A program made the position numbers and the translations under genes. The notes under the pieces are model-generated. The model was not told the DNA's origin and did no database searches. It saw only the letters and a list, made by a program, of their open reading frames with translations. Below, in pieces: positions 37,814-47,576 of a DNA stretch of 64,000 bases. This stretch comes from Klebsiella sp. RHBSTW-00484 (GTDB lineage Bacteria > Pseudomonadota > Gammaproteobacteria > Enterobacterales > Enterobacteriaceae). Where the stretch lies: positions 2,666,001-2,730,000 of the forward strand of contig NZ_CP055481.1 in assembly GCF_013705725.1 (NCBI RefSeq), written 5' to 3'. Each line of letters begins with the position of its first letter. Position 1 is the stretch's first letter.

Positions 37814-37930
37814 GGACAGGCGCTTTAGCGCCGCCTCCGGGAAAATAGCTTTCAGTGGGCTTTCGTTGATTTCCCGGTGGCGTAGTTGCTTCCCGGGCTA
37901 CAGGTTCGTCATCGTCTGCCACCCGGGATG
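37814..37930. repeat. REP remnants between IS110 copy 2 and the transaldolase gene
   Basis: GGACAGGCGCTTTAGCGCC with GCCTCCGGGAA completes the REP split by the element. A second imperfect unit (TTCCCGGTGGCGTAG ... CCCGGGCTACAGG) follows. Confidence 0.75.
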
Positions 37931-37936
37931 TTTCAC

Positions 37937-38887
37937 TTACAGATACTGGCTCAGCAGCGCCTCAAGGCTGTTCTGGTCCACGGCAAACAGGCGAATACCT
38001 TCGGCGAGCTTCTCCACCGCCATCGCATCCTGATGATGCGCCCAATAAAACTCCGCTTCACTCATTGCGGCGGGCTTCGCCTGAACCTCACCTTCATACG
38101 TCAACGGTGCGGGTACCGGCCCCTGAGTTTGCTGCAATTGCGCCAGCAGTGCCGGGGAAACGGTCAGACGGTCGCAGCCGTTAAGCGCCAGCACCTGTTC
38201 CGGCGTGCGGAAGCTGGCCCCCATCACCACCGTCCGGTAACCGTGCATTTTATAAAAGCGATAGACCTTCTGTACCGATTCGACGCCCGGATCGTTCTCG
38301 ACGGTGAAGGTGGTATCAGGGTTGTTTTTCTTGTACCAGTCGTAGATGCGACCGACAAATGGGGAAATCAGGAAAACCCCGGCATCGGCGCAGGCCCTGG
38401 CCTGGGCAAAGGAGAACAGTAGCGTCAGGTTGCACTGGATACCCTCTTTTTCCAGGATTTCTGCCGCGCGGATCCCTTGCCAGGTGGCGGCGAGCTTAAT
38501 TAAAACCCGATCTTTACCGATCCCTTTATCTTCATACAGCGCAATGATTTCCCGCGCTTTAGCTATGCTGGCCTGAGTATCAAACGAGAGGCGAGCATCC
38601 ACTTCGGTTGAAATACGCCCAGGAACGCTTTTCAGGATCAGCGCTCCGATACTTACCGCCAGATAATCGGCAATATCCGCAGGCAGTACTGCTTTTCCAC
38701 TCTGGCGGGACTTCACTGCCGCGACGGCATCCTTCACCAGTTTCTGATACTGCGGAAGCTGCGCTGCCTTGTAGATAAGCGAAGGGTTGGTGGTCGCATC
38801 TTCAGGCTGATAAGCCATAATGCTGTCAATGTCCCCGCTGTCGGCAACAATGGTTGTCCGCTGCTTTAGTTGTTCAAGCTGATTCAT
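37937..38887 (-). CDS. transaldolase (TalA/TalB type)
   Basis: A 316-residue class I aldolase, same length as E. coli TalA. D17 (ADSGDID), the Schiff-base K131 ([10 protein letters not shown]) and the [11 protein letters not shown] segment are present. The frame continues 44 codons upstream, but the ATG at 38887 matches the family N-terminus. It transfers dihydroxyacetone units between sugar phosphates. As the last gene of a fructose-type PTS operon it probably links the imported sugar to the pentose phosphate pathway. Confidence 0.92.
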   Translation of the reverse strand: MNQLEQLKQRTTIVADSGDIDSIMAYQPEDATTNPSLIYKAAQLPQYQKLVKDAVAAVKSRQSGKAVLPADIADYLAVSIGALILKSVPGRISTEVDARLSFDTQASIAKAREIIALYEDKGIGKDRVLIKLAATWQGIRAAEILEKEGIQCNLTLLFSFAQARACADAGVFLISPFVGRIYDWYKKNNPDTTFTVENDPGVESVQKVYRFYKMHGYRTVVMGASFRTPEQVLALNGCDRLTVSPALLAQLQQTQGPVPAPLTYEGEVQAKPAAMSEAEFYWAHHQDAMAVEKLAEGIRLFAVDQNSLEALLSQYL

Positions 38888-38970
38888 CGCTATGACCTGT
38901 TTTTCAATAATAGGGCTGGAAACAACAAGGAGGGGCAGGGCCCGCTCCTTGTTGTTGGCTGGATGGGTGA

Positions 38971-40224
38971 TTATTTTGCCTGCGCGACGCGGGAGGTGAG
39001 GCCTGGCATATTGAAGCATTCGGCTTCGTTCTGGATCATATCTTTAATTTTATTGACCACGTAACGCTCAGGCTCGACGCCAAACGACTTCAGATTGGCA
39101 AACATGGTTTGCATCTCTTTGACAACGTCCGGTTTTTCGTAGTTGTAGTGGCCGCTGAGTTCAAGAATCTCTTTCAACAATTCTGGCTCGTTAAAGATTT
39201 GCTCTTCGGACTTGTTTTTGTGCTCATCGGTCATCCATTTTTCCCATTTGTGGCTCAGCACGCACTCGCGGGTCAGGACGGTTTTTAAATCAGACGCTGA
39301 CTTGATAAAGCCTTTCGCTGCCAGATCTTTCTCGACTTCCGCCAGCTTCAGATAAGCGCGGGTTTCAATGGTGCCGTAGGCCGGGGCGACGTTCATCGCG
39401 GTGATGCCCAGACCTGGATGCTTCAGTAGAATTTCATCCGGCAGGTAGTCGCCGTTATGCTCTTTCAGGCCCACGCCATGGCGGGTGCTGATAGCCGAAA
39501 GCTCTGCGGACTGCTTATCATTAAAGTGGCCAACGTTCTTGGTCAGGCGGGTCAGAGTGCCGGTTTGACCGACGATAAACAGCGGCTGCGGCAGCGATTC
39601 AGCGGCCAGACGCTTATTCAGCTCGATAATAAACCCTTCATAGGCGCTGACGTCGGTCAGGCCGCCGTTGGTCTCTTCGGTACCGACTTCATAGAAGAAT
39701 TCCTTCAGGTTATTGGCCTTACGGTACTCTTCGCAGAAGTGAATCAGCTCAACGGTGCGGCTTAGAACCAGTTCAATATCAATGACTTTACCAACAACGT
39801 ACGGGTCTTTCGTCGGGTCAATATGCAACAGGTCGAAACCGGCATCCATATCAATCTGATAAGAGCGGCGGGCCAGCTTCATCGCTTCGGCTTCCGGAAT
39901 ATGATCTTTACGCTCTTTATCACGCTGCCATGGGCCGCCGTGGTCGCGGCAGAGGAAGTAATCGCCGTCGAAGCCGACTTTTTCCGCCATGGCTTTCAGG
40001 TCGGCAGCAAAGCGGAACTGATCCCAGTTATTAACGTAACCCGCGCCAAACTCATCGGCATCAACCTGGTTGCGGCTGGCAATAAACATCAACGGCAGAT
40101 CTTTTTCTTTACCCAGTTCAAAGCAGGCCTGAATTAACGCCGGAGACATGGGGCCAATTCCCAGCATCGTAGACTTGCCACCGTTAACAATATAATCGAC
40201 GTACTGTTTCATTGTGTTTTTCAT
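38971..40224 (-). CDS. GatZ/KbaZ-like protein (tagatose-bisphosphate aldolase subunit / epimerase superfamily)
   Basis: A 417-residue TIM-barrel protein of the GatZ/KbaZ (PF08013-type) superfamily, judged from [46 protein letters not shown] and [12 protein letters not shown]. GatZ and KbaZ are non-catalytic partners of class II aldolases GatY/KbaY, but no such partner is encoded in the window. Some superfamily members are ketose or keturonate 4-epimerases, so an independent enzyme is likely here. It sits between the PTS EIIC (9 bp) and transaldolase (83 bp). Substrate unknown. Confidence 0.72.
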   Translation of the reverse strand: MKNTMKQYVDYIVNGGKSTMLGIGPMSPALIQACFELGKEKDLPLMFIASRNQVDADEFGAGYVNNWDQFRFAADLKAMAEKVGFDGDYFLCRDHGGPWQRDKERKDHIPEAEAMKLARRSYQIDMDAGFDLLHIDPTKDPYVVGKVIDIELVLSRTVELIHFCEEYRKANNLKEFFYEVGTEETNGGLTDVSAYEGFIIELNKRLAAESLPQPLFIVGQTGTLTRLTKNVGHFNDKQSAELSAISTRHGVGLKEHNGDYLPDEILLKHPGLGITAMNVAPAYGTIETRAYLKLAEVEKDLAAKGFIKSASDLKTVLTRECVLSHKWEKWMTDEHKNKSEEQIFNEPELLKEILELSGHYNYEKPDVVKEMQTMFANLKSFGVEPERYVVNKIKDMIQNEAECFNMPGLTSRVAQAK

Positions 40225-40233
40225 GATAACTCC

Positions 40234-41337
40234 TCAGACTTTATTCATATCAGAAGTGATTGTTTTTTTAGCCGACTCTTTTTTTACCGGCTCGCTAATA
40301 TTGGGGCGCAGAATATGCAGGCAGATGGCGGTGACAATAACGCCGATAAGCATATCGATGACGTACCACATTGGTGCTTTATTGACGCCAGCTATGGCAA
40401 TTAATCCACCGTGGGGAACCATAGATTCGACGCCGTGAACCATGGCCAGACCGGCACCGACGGCGCTGCCGATAATAATTGACGGCAGCACGGTCTTCAG
40501 GTTTTTAACGGCGAAAGGAATCGCCCCTTCGGTAATGCCAATTAATCCCATAAAGGCAGCAGAGGTCCCCATTCTTCTTTCATCTTCAGCCCATTTACGC
40601 TGAGAAATAAAAGTCGAGAGGGCAATGCCGAGCGGTGGAATAGCGCAGGCAATACGGTAAGCACCGTTCGGGCCATAAATACCTTCAGCCATTAAGGCGA
40701 GGGTAAATGCCGTGGCGGTTTTATTAACCGGCCCACCCATATCAAAGGCCGCCATGGCGCCGAGAATTAAACCTAATACGACGCCGCTGCTTCCCTGCAT
40801 ATTAGAGAGCATGGAAACCAGCCATTTCATGGCAAAACCGATGGGCCCAATCAGCACGTACAGATAGAGCATACCGACAATGACGCTTGAGACGATGGGA
40901 ATAATCATTATCGGCATGACCGGCATTAACGCCTTACCGACTTTCCAGGTTTTTATCCACTTAGCGACGTAGCCGCTGAGAATACCGAGCAGCATCGCGC
41001 CGAGAAAACCAGTTACCACGTGGTCCGCGCCTAGCGGCGTGCTGGCCATAAACCCGGTGATTAAACCCGGCGTCAGGCCCGGCTTACCGGCAATAGAGTA
41101 GGAAATATAGGCCGCCAGCACCGGGATCATCATTCCCAGCCCGGCGCTGCCGATAGCGCCAAGGTTTAATAAGAATGGATTGGTGACGACCATGCCTTTG
41201 CCAGCAACCGGCTCGCCGCCAATCAGCGACAGCGCCAGACAGATGCCGCCGACCACCACCACCGGCATCATATATGACACGCCGGTGCTAAACGCTTTGA
41301 CTAAATCATCCTTAATGGCTTTTGCTTTTTCCGACAT
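40234..41337 (-). CDS. fructose-type PTS EIIC component (cluster I)
   Basis: A 367-residue membrane permease with about nine to ten helices. Fructose-family EIIC motifs include GVSYMMPVVVVGGI, AAFDMGGPVNKTA and GITEGAIPFA. The C-terminal tail is hydrophilic and Lys-rich. It translocates and, with EIIB, phosphorylates a sugar. Its closest recallable relatives are FrwC/FryC. Confidence 0.9.
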   Translation of the reverse strand: MSEKAKAIKDDLVKAFSTGVSYMMPVVVVGGICLALSLIGGEPVAGKGMVVTNPFLLNLGAIGSAGLGMMIPVLAAYISYSIAGKPGLTPGLITGFMASTPLGADHVVTGFLGAMLLGILSGYVAKWIKTWKVGKALMPVMPIMIIPIVSSVIVGMLYLYVLIGPIGFAMKWLVSMLSNMQGSSGVVLGLILGAMAAFDMGGPVNKTATAFTLALMAEGIYGPNGAYRIACAIPPLGIALSTFISQRKWAEDERRMGTSAAFMGLIGITEGAIPFAVKNLKTVLPSIIIGSAVGAGLAMVHGVESMVPHGGLIAIAGVNKAPMWYVIDMLIGVIVTAICLHILRPNISEPVKKESAKKTITSDMNKV

Positions 41338-41368
41338 TTTTTATCCTCCCGATACCCTGTATTTTTAT

Positions 41369-41499
41369 GGGATGACCACGGTATACGGGCGTAGTCATCC
41401 CCGGGCGCTTTTGCGTCATAATTGAAATACAGTGTTCGCAGAAATTTAATTAAAGTTTTATTCACCGATCGCGAATGCCGAAATAAATTCGCATCGGTG
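41369..41499 (-). other. two intercistronic hairpins between EIIB and EIIC
   Basis: In the 164-bp gap there is an 8-bp stem (GGGATGAC/GTCATCCC, 41369-41401). A longer stem has arms CACCGAT+GCGAAT and ATTCGC+ATCGGTG with a single bulged C (41463-41499). They may process or stabilise the operon mRNA and set EIIB/EIIC stoichiometry. Confidence 0.55.
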
Positions 41500-41501
41500 G
41501 T

Positions 41502-41822
41502 TTATTTAACCAGCTTCTCGGCTCTGTCAATAATCGCCGCCGGATCGCGAACGACTTCCGCCGGGTTGAGCGAAATAACCAGTCCGGCGTCTTCCTTTTC
41601 TTCAAAGCGTTCGACGCCTTCAATACCGATGGCTATTGCCAGAATAACCACATCGGCTTCGGCAATCTCATCTTCGCTTAATTCATTTTCAATCCCCATA
41701 CCGCCCTGGGTTTCGACTTTGACGTCATAACCTCTTTTTTTACACTCCTGCTCAATCGCTTCCTGGGCCATATAGGTGTGAGCGACTCCGGTAATGCATG
41801 CTGCGACTCCGACAATTTTCAT
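41502..41822 (-). CDS. fructose-type PTS EIIB component (cluster I)
   Basis: A 106-residue cytoplasmic protein with the phospho-accepting C9 in VAACITGVAHTYMA, the fructose EIIB signature. It accepts phosphate from the EIIA domain of the multiphosphoryl protein encoded 61 bp upstream. Confidence 0.92.
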   Translation of the reverse strand: MKIVGVAACITGVAHTYMAQEAIEQECKKRGYDVKVETQGGMGIENELSEDEIAEADVVILAIAIGIEGVERFEEKEDAGLVISLNPAEVVRDPAAIIDRAEKLVK

Positions 41823-41883
41823 GAGTGACTCCTGATTTTTTATTTGGCTGTAATTTTAAATATGGCTTAATAATTTCCTGATT

Positions 41884-44394
41884 TCATACGGCCAGAGTAT
41901 TGGCCATCAGGTTGTAGAGTACGGTGACGTTTTCGGCCTGTTTTATTTCATTGCGGAAATCCTCTTTCATTAGCTTTCTGGCAAGCGTAGAGAAATATTT
42001 CATATGTTCATTAGGGTCGGCGGATTTACTCACCGTCAGCATAAACACGGTTTCGACCTCCTGATCGCCCCACATAATGGGCGTCGCCAGGGTCGCCATA
42101 CTGATAGTGGAGTAGTGAATATGGTCCGACTTGGTGTGCGGAATGGCGAAGCCATAGCCTACGGCGGTGGAGAATGAGTCCTCGCGCGCCCAGATGTCGT
42201 CGGTGAGTTGATCCCGATTATCGGTGCGATGGTGCAGCCACAGATTGTCGGTCATCTTTTTGATAACCTCGTTTTTATCACTGACTTCCAGATCACAGAG
42301 AATGAACTCCGGGGCGAGGATCGGCATTTTGCTGACCGCTTTTACGTCCGGTGAACGCAGCGCGGTTTTGACCTCAGCAGAGCGTTTTAACGCCACGATA
42401 TCCTGCGCCAGCCGCTGGCATTTAGCGAAACTCAGCTCGCGCAGCGCATGTTTAACGCCTGGAATCGAGGTGCCGCTCATGCTGAGCTCGTCAAAGCCCA
42501 TGCCGACGAACAGCGGCAGAAAATCTTTGCTGGCGCCCAGCTCCCCGCAGATGCCAATCCACTTGCCAGCACGATGGACCTCATCGGCGGCAAACCGCAT
42601 GGCGCGAAGGAATGCCGGGGCATAGTTGTCGTACACCGCCTCAACCTGGGTATTTCCGCGGTCGGCGGCAAAAAAGTACTGCGTCAGGTCGTTACTGCCG
42701 ACGCTGAAGAAGTCCGCGTATTCGGCTATTTCACGAATTGCGAAGATGACGGAGGGTACTTCCAGCATCACGCCGAGCGAAATCTCATCGTTGAACGCCA
42801 ACCCCTCGCTGCGCATCGCGCTTTTCACCTCCTCCAGCACTTCACGGCACCAGATAACTTCATCAACGTTAGCGATCATTGGGATCATGATTTTGGCATT
42901 GCCAAATGCCGAGGCGCTGAGGATGGCCTTGAGCTGCATGGCAAAAAGGTCGCGATAGTGCGGATAGGTGCGTACCGCCCGGAAGCCGAGAAACGGATTT
43001 TCCTCTTCACCGAGGTTCATATAGTCGACGGGTTTGTCGCCGCCGATATCGAAGGTGCGAAATATCACCGGCTTCCCTTCGGCGAGCTTCATCACCTGGC
43101 CGTAGAGCTCAGCCAGCTCGCAGTAGTCCGGTGCGCTTTCACGATCCATAAAGGACATTTCGGTACGGAACAGCCCAATACCTTCAGCGCCGTTGTTGAA
43201 CGCGGCTTCGGCTTCCGCCAGGCTGGCAATGTTGGCGGCGATTTCGATGCTATGGTTATCGCGGGTCATCGCGGGTTGGCGGACGTTAGCCAGCATCTGC
43301 TGTTGCATGGTCTGCTGTACGGCGATTTCATTGCGGTAATAGCGCAGGACTTTTTCATCCGGTGTGGTAATCAAAATAGCCGGATTACCATCGATGATGA
43401 TGTCATTTTCTGCATTCAACGCCAGGGCTGAAAAATCGATATCCGTTAGGGTTGGGATGCCGAGCGAACGGGCCAGAATAGCGGTGTGCGATGTTTTACC
43501 AGTGGCAGATAACACCATTCCGGCAAGATACTCTTTATTGATACCGAGGAACTGACTCGGCGTCAGGCTATTGGCCAGAATAATCGATGCTTGTGTTAAT
43601 TCAAGACTGTTTTGTGGTAATACGCCTGCACCATAAACCGAAGTCAGTAATTGTCCGGTAATATCGAGAACGTCCAGGGTGCGCTCTTTAATATATTTGC
43701 TTGATGAGCGATTAAGAATTTCACAGAACTCAATGGCAGCCTTAATGATCGCATCCCAGGCATTTTCTCCGCCAGCAATCGCGGTGGAGATATGGCGCTG
43801 GAAGGTTGCGTCGGTAATTATTGATAAGTGCGCCTGCAGGATATCATGCTCAACGCCTTTTTGGGTTTCCAGCGCGGTCTGCTTATCATTTTTGAGCGTT
43901 TCTAAACCTGCCATAAAAATACGCTGCTGGTGCTCAGTGGAATATTCACCGCCGGGGTTACGCGCCAGCATTTCATCCAATGACAGGCTCTGAATACGAA
44001 CAGGTCTGGCAATGGCCACACCGCCGCTGATGCGTGAACCCTGAATAAAACTGAGCTGGGTTTCCCGTAGAGAGCGTGGGAGATAGCCTGCTGGCGCTGT
44101 TGTTTCTTCCACCTGGCTGACTTCGAAAGAGGGGAGTTTTTTGAGCAGCGCACTCAGCTTTTGAGCAGCGTTTGCAGCATCTTTTCCGTTGATTGTAATT
44201 TCACAGGCGTCGTTAAGTAAGGTATCGGTGGCAACAATAGAAAGCGCGCTTTTGCCATTGCCCGACATTCCGCTGCGAATATTATTCCAGCACACCGCAG
44301 ATTGAAAAGTATTGCACAGTCGTTCGATATGCCCCGCCGGTCGGGCGTGAATACCATCCTTTAGATTACATTGATACGTTATTATCTCTGACAT
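41884..44394 (-). CDS. multiphosphoryl transfer protein HPr-EI-EIIA (FryA/FrwA-like, cluster I)
   Basis: An 836-residue triple fusion. The N-terminal HPr domain has H16 in GIHARPAG. The enzyme I domain has its active His in TGKTSHTAILAR (about residue 300) and PEP-binding motifs GIGLFRTEM, FDIGGDKP and SVGSNDLTQY. The C-terminal fructose EIIA has its His in GFAIPHTKSD (about 750). It carries phosphate from PEP to EIIB without the general PtsH/PtsI. A GTG at 44400 is possible, but the ATG at 44394 has the better-spaced GGGAG. Confidence 0.93.
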   Translation of the reverse strand: MSEIITYQCNLKDGIHARPAGHIERLCNTFQSAVCWNNIRSGMSGNGKSALSIVATDTLLNDACEITINGKDAANAAQKLSALLKKLPSFEVSQVEETTAPAGYLPRSLRETQLSFIQGSRISGGVAIARPVRIQSLSLDEMLARNPGGEYSTEHQQRIFMAGLETLKNDKQTALETQKGVEHDILQAHLSIITDATFQRHISTAIAGGENAWDAIIKAAIEFCEILNRSSSKYIKERTLDVLDITGQLLTSVYGAGVLPQNSLELTQASIILANSLTPSQFLGINKEYLAGMVLSATGKTSHTAILARSLGIPTLTDIDFSALALNAENDIIIDGNPAILITTPDEKVLRYYRNEIAVQQTMQQQMLANVRQPAMTRDNHSIEIAANIASLAEAEAAFNNGAEGIGLFRTEMSFMDRESAPDYCELAELYGQVMKLAEGKPVIFRTFDIGGDKPVDYMNLGEEENPFLGFRAVRTYPHYRDLFAMQLKAILSASAFGNAKIMIPMIANVDEVIWCREVLEEVKSAMRSEGLAFNDEISLGVMLEVPSVIFAIREIAEYADFFSVGSNDLTQYFFAADRGNTQVEAVYDNYAPAFLRAMRFAADEVHRAGKWIGICGELGASKDFLPLFVGMGFDELSMSGTSIPGVKHALRELSFAKCQRLAQDIVALKRSAEVKTALRSPDVKAVSKMPILAPEFILCDLEVSDKNEVIKKMTDNLWLHHRTDNRDQLTDDIWAREDSFSTAVGYGFAIPHTKSDHIHYSTISMATLATPIMWGDQEVETVFMLTVSKSADPNEHMKYFSTLARKLMKEDFRNEIKQAENVTVLYNLMANTLAV

Positions 44395-44499
44395 TGTCAC
44401 TCCCGAGAATCTTTAAGCAAAAGCTAATTAATTTTTTGAGCAGGTATTAATGTCTGCGTTTCATGCTTTATATCCTTCATCGTTCTCGCTCTGCTTTGA

Positions 44500-44564
44500 A
44501 TAGAAAAAAAGTGACCTTTGCTCGAATAAAAAAGCTCGGTCGTTATTTTGTGATCGCAGTCATG
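44500..44564 (-). promoter_or_regulatory. CRP-type promoter module of PTS cluster I
   Basis: Read leftward it has a CRP-like box (TGTGA-N6-TCATG, 44549-44564), a conserved GTGACCTTTGCTC element (44511-44523) and a -10-like TTCTAT (complement of 44500-44505). The centre-to-centre distance from CRP box to -10 is 54 bp, which places the box near -62, a class I position. The same order and spacing recur at 53305-53369. Confidence 0.65.
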
Positions 44565-44585
44565 AATTTAGCGCGTAAAATCTCT

Positions 44586-44601
44586 TGTGATAGTTATCAC
44601 A
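44586..44601. promoter_or_regulatory. perfect CRP half-site palindrome upstream of the HAD/transketolase genes
   Basis: TGTGATAGTTATCACA is an exact TGTGA-N6-TCACA match. It lies in the 332-bp divergent region between the PTS operon and the HAD phosphatase gene, which otherwise holds only the cluster I promoter module. It suggests that the rightward genes are also catabolite controlled. Confidence 0.78.
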
Positions 44602-44726
44602 CTCTTATTAACGATGGAAGGTCGGTAACGTATTTGCTATTAAAGTGCTTTTCTTTCTATTTAATGGTTGTGGGGTAATGGAGTACAAAATAAAACACAC
44701 TCATTTATTTCGCTGTGGTAAGTACG

Positions 44727-45380
44727 ATGTATTTTCGTGGAGTATTACTGGATTTAGACGGAACGCTGGTGAACTCGCTGGATTTCGTTGAGGCATCCTG
44801 GAGTTTATGGGCGACTAAAAAAGGACTGGAGCCGAGGGCGGTATGCCATTATCTCCACGGTAAACCTGCCCTGAGCACGCTGCGTCATTTTATGCCCGAT
44901 GCCAGCGAACAAACCATCATTGATGAATTTCTCGCGTTGGAAGAGTTTGAAGCGCGCAATACTGACGGCATTACTGCGGTGAACGGGGCCGTTGATTTTC
45001 TCCGCCAGCTGGAGCAGTTGCAGTCCCCCTGGGCCATTGTGACTTCCGGGTCGCTGAAGGTGGCTTCGGCACGGATCCGACAAGCCGGTTTTCCGTCTCC
45101 GCCGGTGCTGGTGACCAGCGAAGATATTCACCACGGCAAGCCGCATCCCGAGCCTTTCCTGACGGGAGCTGCCCGACTCGGTCTTTCTCCCGCTAACTGC
45201 CTCGCTTTTGAAGATTCCACTGCCGGTCTGCTTTCCGCCACCCTGGCGGGATGCGTGGTGGTTGAAGTGTTGACCCGTCAGTCGGTGGTTCACGATATCG
45301 ATACCTGGCAAACCATTGATAACTATCTTGACCTGCGCGTAATGCACAAGGGTGAGGCGGATTTTTTCCTTAAGATTTAG
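44727..45380 (+). CDS. HAD-superfamily sugar phosphatase (YfbT/HxpA-like)
   Basis: A 217-residue phosphatase with motif I LDLDGTLVNS, motif II (VTSGS), Lys in GKPHPEPF and motif III EDSTAGLLSA. It resembles E. coli YfbT-type hexitol/sugar phosphatases, which relieve sugar-phosphate stress. A GTG at 44715 is in frame, but the ATG at 44727 fits homologues. Twelve bases before transketolase, so the two are co-transcribed. Confidence 0.85.
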   Translation: MYFRGVLLDLDGTLVNSLDFVEASWSLWATKKGLEPRAVCHYLHGKPALSTLRHFMPDASEQTIIDEFLALEEFEARNTDGITAVNGAVDFLRQLEQLQSPWAIVTSGSLKVASARIRQAGFPSPPVLVTSEDIHHGKPHPEPFLTGAARLGLSPANCLAFEDSTAGLLSATLAGCVVVEVLTRQSVVHDIDTWQTIDNYLDLRVMHKGEADFFLKI

Positions 45381-45392
45381 AGGGAGTTTTAA

Positions 45393-47387
45393 ATGTCATC
45401 ACGAAAAACCCTGGCCAATGCCATCCGTATGCTGAGCGTTGATGCCGTGCAGCGGGCGAACTCAGGCCATCCGGGCGCCCCTATGGGAATGGCGGATATT
45501 GCCGAAGTGCTGTGGCGAGATTTTCTCAACCATAACCCGACTAACCCCGCATGGGCCAACCGCGACCGTTTTATGCTCTCCAACGGCCACGGTTCGATGC
45601 TGATCTACAGCCTGCTGTACCTTACCGGCTACGATCTGCCAATGGATGAGCTGAAAAACTTCCGTCAGCTGCATTCGAAAACGCCGGGCCACCCGGAAGT
45701 CGGCTATACCCCCGGTGTGGAAACTACCACCGGGCCATTGGGTCAGGGGATCGCCAATGCGGTTGGCATGGCGATTGCCGAGAAAACCCTCGCGGCGCAA
45801 TTTAACCGTCCGGGCCATGAAATCGTCGATCACTTCACATATGTCTTTATGGGCGATGGCTGCATGATGGAGGGCATTTCACATGAAGTGTGCTCACTGG
45901 CGGGGACGTTGAAGCTCGGTAAGCTGGTGGCGTTCTACGACGATAACGGCATCTCTATCGATGGCCACGTTGAGGGATGGTTCACCGACGATACCGCTAA
46001 ACGCTTCGAGGCCTACGGCTGGCATGTGGTGCGCGGAGTTGATGGGCACGACCCTGAATCCATTCGTGCCGCGATTGATGTCGCAAAGTCGATTACCTCC
46101 ATGCCGACGCTAATTATCTGCAAGACGGTGATTGGTTTTGGCTCGCCGCAGAAAGCGGGTACCCATGAGGTTCACGGCGCACCGTTGGGCGAGGACGAGG
46201 TGGCGGCGACGCGTGAGGCGCTGGGCTGGCCGCATCCGCCGTTTGTTATCCCTTCTGAGATAGCCGCACAGTGGGATGCTCGCAAATCAGGGCAGGCGAA
46301 GGAGGCTGCATGGAACGAGAAGTTTGCCGCCTACGCTCAAGCCTTCCCCGAGCTGGCTGGCGAATATACCCGCAGAATAAAGGGGCAACTGCCAGCAGAC
46401 TTTGCCAGCAAGGCGCAGGCGTTTATTGAAAAATTACAGGCAAAACCGGCGAAAATTGCCAGCCGTAAAGCCTCGCAAAATGCGATTGAAGCCTTCGGTC
46501 CCTGGCTGCCTGAGTTCCTCGGCGGATCTGCGGATCTGGCACCGTCGAACCTGACCTTGTGGTCCGGCTCTAAAGCGATTAACGAAGACAGCGCCGGGAA
46601 CTACATCCACTACGGCGTGCGCGAGTTCGGTATGACCGCCATCGCCAACGGTATTGCGCTGCACGGCGGCTTCCTGCCGTACACTTCGACGTTCCTGATG
46701 TTTGTCGAATATGCCCGCAACGCGGTGCGCATGGCGGCGCTGATGAAGCAGCGTCAGGTGATGGTTTATACCCACGACTCTATTGGCCTGGGTGAAGATG
46801 GCCCGACCCATCAGCCGGTCGAACAGATTGCTTCATTGCGCCTGACGCCGAACCTCAGCACCTGGCGTCCCTGCGATCAGGTGGAATCGGCGGTGGCGTG
46901 GAAATATGGCGTTGAGCGGCAGGATGGCCCGACGGCGTTGATTTTTTCCCGACAAAACCTGACCCAGCAGGAACGGACCTGGCAGCAGGTGCAGGATATC
47001 GCGCGCGGCGGCTATGTACTGAAGGATTGTGACGGGCAACCGCAGCTGATTCTTATCGCGACCGGATCGGAAGTTGAGCTGGCGGTAGCCGCATGGCAGC
47101 AACTGATGACTGAAGGTGTGAAGGCGCGGGTGGTCTCGATGCCGTCCACCGATGTCTTCGATAAACAGGATGCGGCGTATCGCGATGCGGTGCTGCCGCA
47201 GGCGGTGTCTGCGCGTATTGCCGTGGAAGCGGGGATCGCGGATTACTGGTTTAAATATGTTGGGCTGAACGGCGCGATTATCGGTATGCAGAGCTACGGT
47301 GAGTCCGCTCCGGCGGAACAGCTTTATCAGGAGTTCGGCATTACCGTTGAGGCGATGTTGCAGCAGGCAAAAGCGCTGCTGGCTTAA
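45393..47387 (+). CDS. transketolase
   Basis: A full-length 664-residue TPP enzyme with the TPP motif [18 protein letters not shown] ... [12 protein letters not shown]-terminal [18 protein letters not shown] and the C-terminal [15 protein letters not shown] and RPCDQVE segments are typical of TktA/TktB. As a dedicated extra copy next to PTS cluster I it probably works with the transaldolase at 37937 to channel the imported sugar phosphate into the pentose phosphate pathway. Confidence 0.93.
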   Translation: MSSRKTLANAIRMLSVDAVQRANSGHPGAPMGMADIAEVLWRDFLNHNPTNPAWANRDRFMLSNGHGSMLIYSLLYLTGYDLPMDELKNFRQLHSKTPGHPEVGYTPGVETTTGPLGQGIANAVGMAIAEKTLAAQFNRPGHEIVDHFTYVFMGDGCMMEGISHEVCSLAGTLKLGKLVAFYDDNGISIDGHVEGWFTDDTAKRFEAYGWHVVRGVDGHDPESIRAAIDVAKSITSMPTLIICKTVIGFGSPQKAGTHEVHGAPLGEDEVAATREALGWPHPPFVIPSEIAAQWDARKSGQAKEAAWNEKFAAYAQAFPELAGEYTRRIKGQLPADFASKAQAFIEKLQAKPAKIASRKASQNAIEAFGPWLPEFLGGSADLAPSNLTLWSGSKAINEDSAGNYIHYGVREFGMTAIANGIALHGGFLPYTSTFLMFVEYARNAVRMAALMKQRQVMVYTHDSIGLGEDGPTHQPVEQIASLRLTPNLSTWRPCDQVESAVAWKYGVERQDGPTALIFSRQNLTQQERTWQQVQDIARGGYVLKDCDGQPQLILIATGSEVELAVAAWQQLMTEGVKARVVSMPSTDVFDKQDAAYRDAVLPQAVSARIAVEAGIADYWFKYVGLNGAIIGMQSYGESAPAEQLYQEFGITVEAMLQQAKALLA

Positions 47388-47402
47388 TTTTTGACGGTCC
47401 CT

Positions 47403-47540
47403 TATACCCTAAATAATTCGAGTTGCAGGACAAGGCACTTGTGCCTTGAACAGCGCTTGCGCTGGCCCCGGAGGGGCGAGGCCCAGGGATGGGCCGAGTA
47501 TTGCCAACGCACAAGCAACTTGAAGTATGACGGGTATATA
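47403..47540 (+). repeat. palindromic intergenic repeat, copy 2 of variant A
   Basis: Almost base for base the same as the 4768-4906 unit, including the AAGGCACTTGTGCCTT inner dyad and the GGCCCCGGAGGGGC hairpin. Lies between transketolase and the PHP phosphoesterase. Confidence 0.9.
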
Positions 47541-47576
47541 CGCTAAGGGGCAGCTTTTCATTAAGGGAGAGATAAT

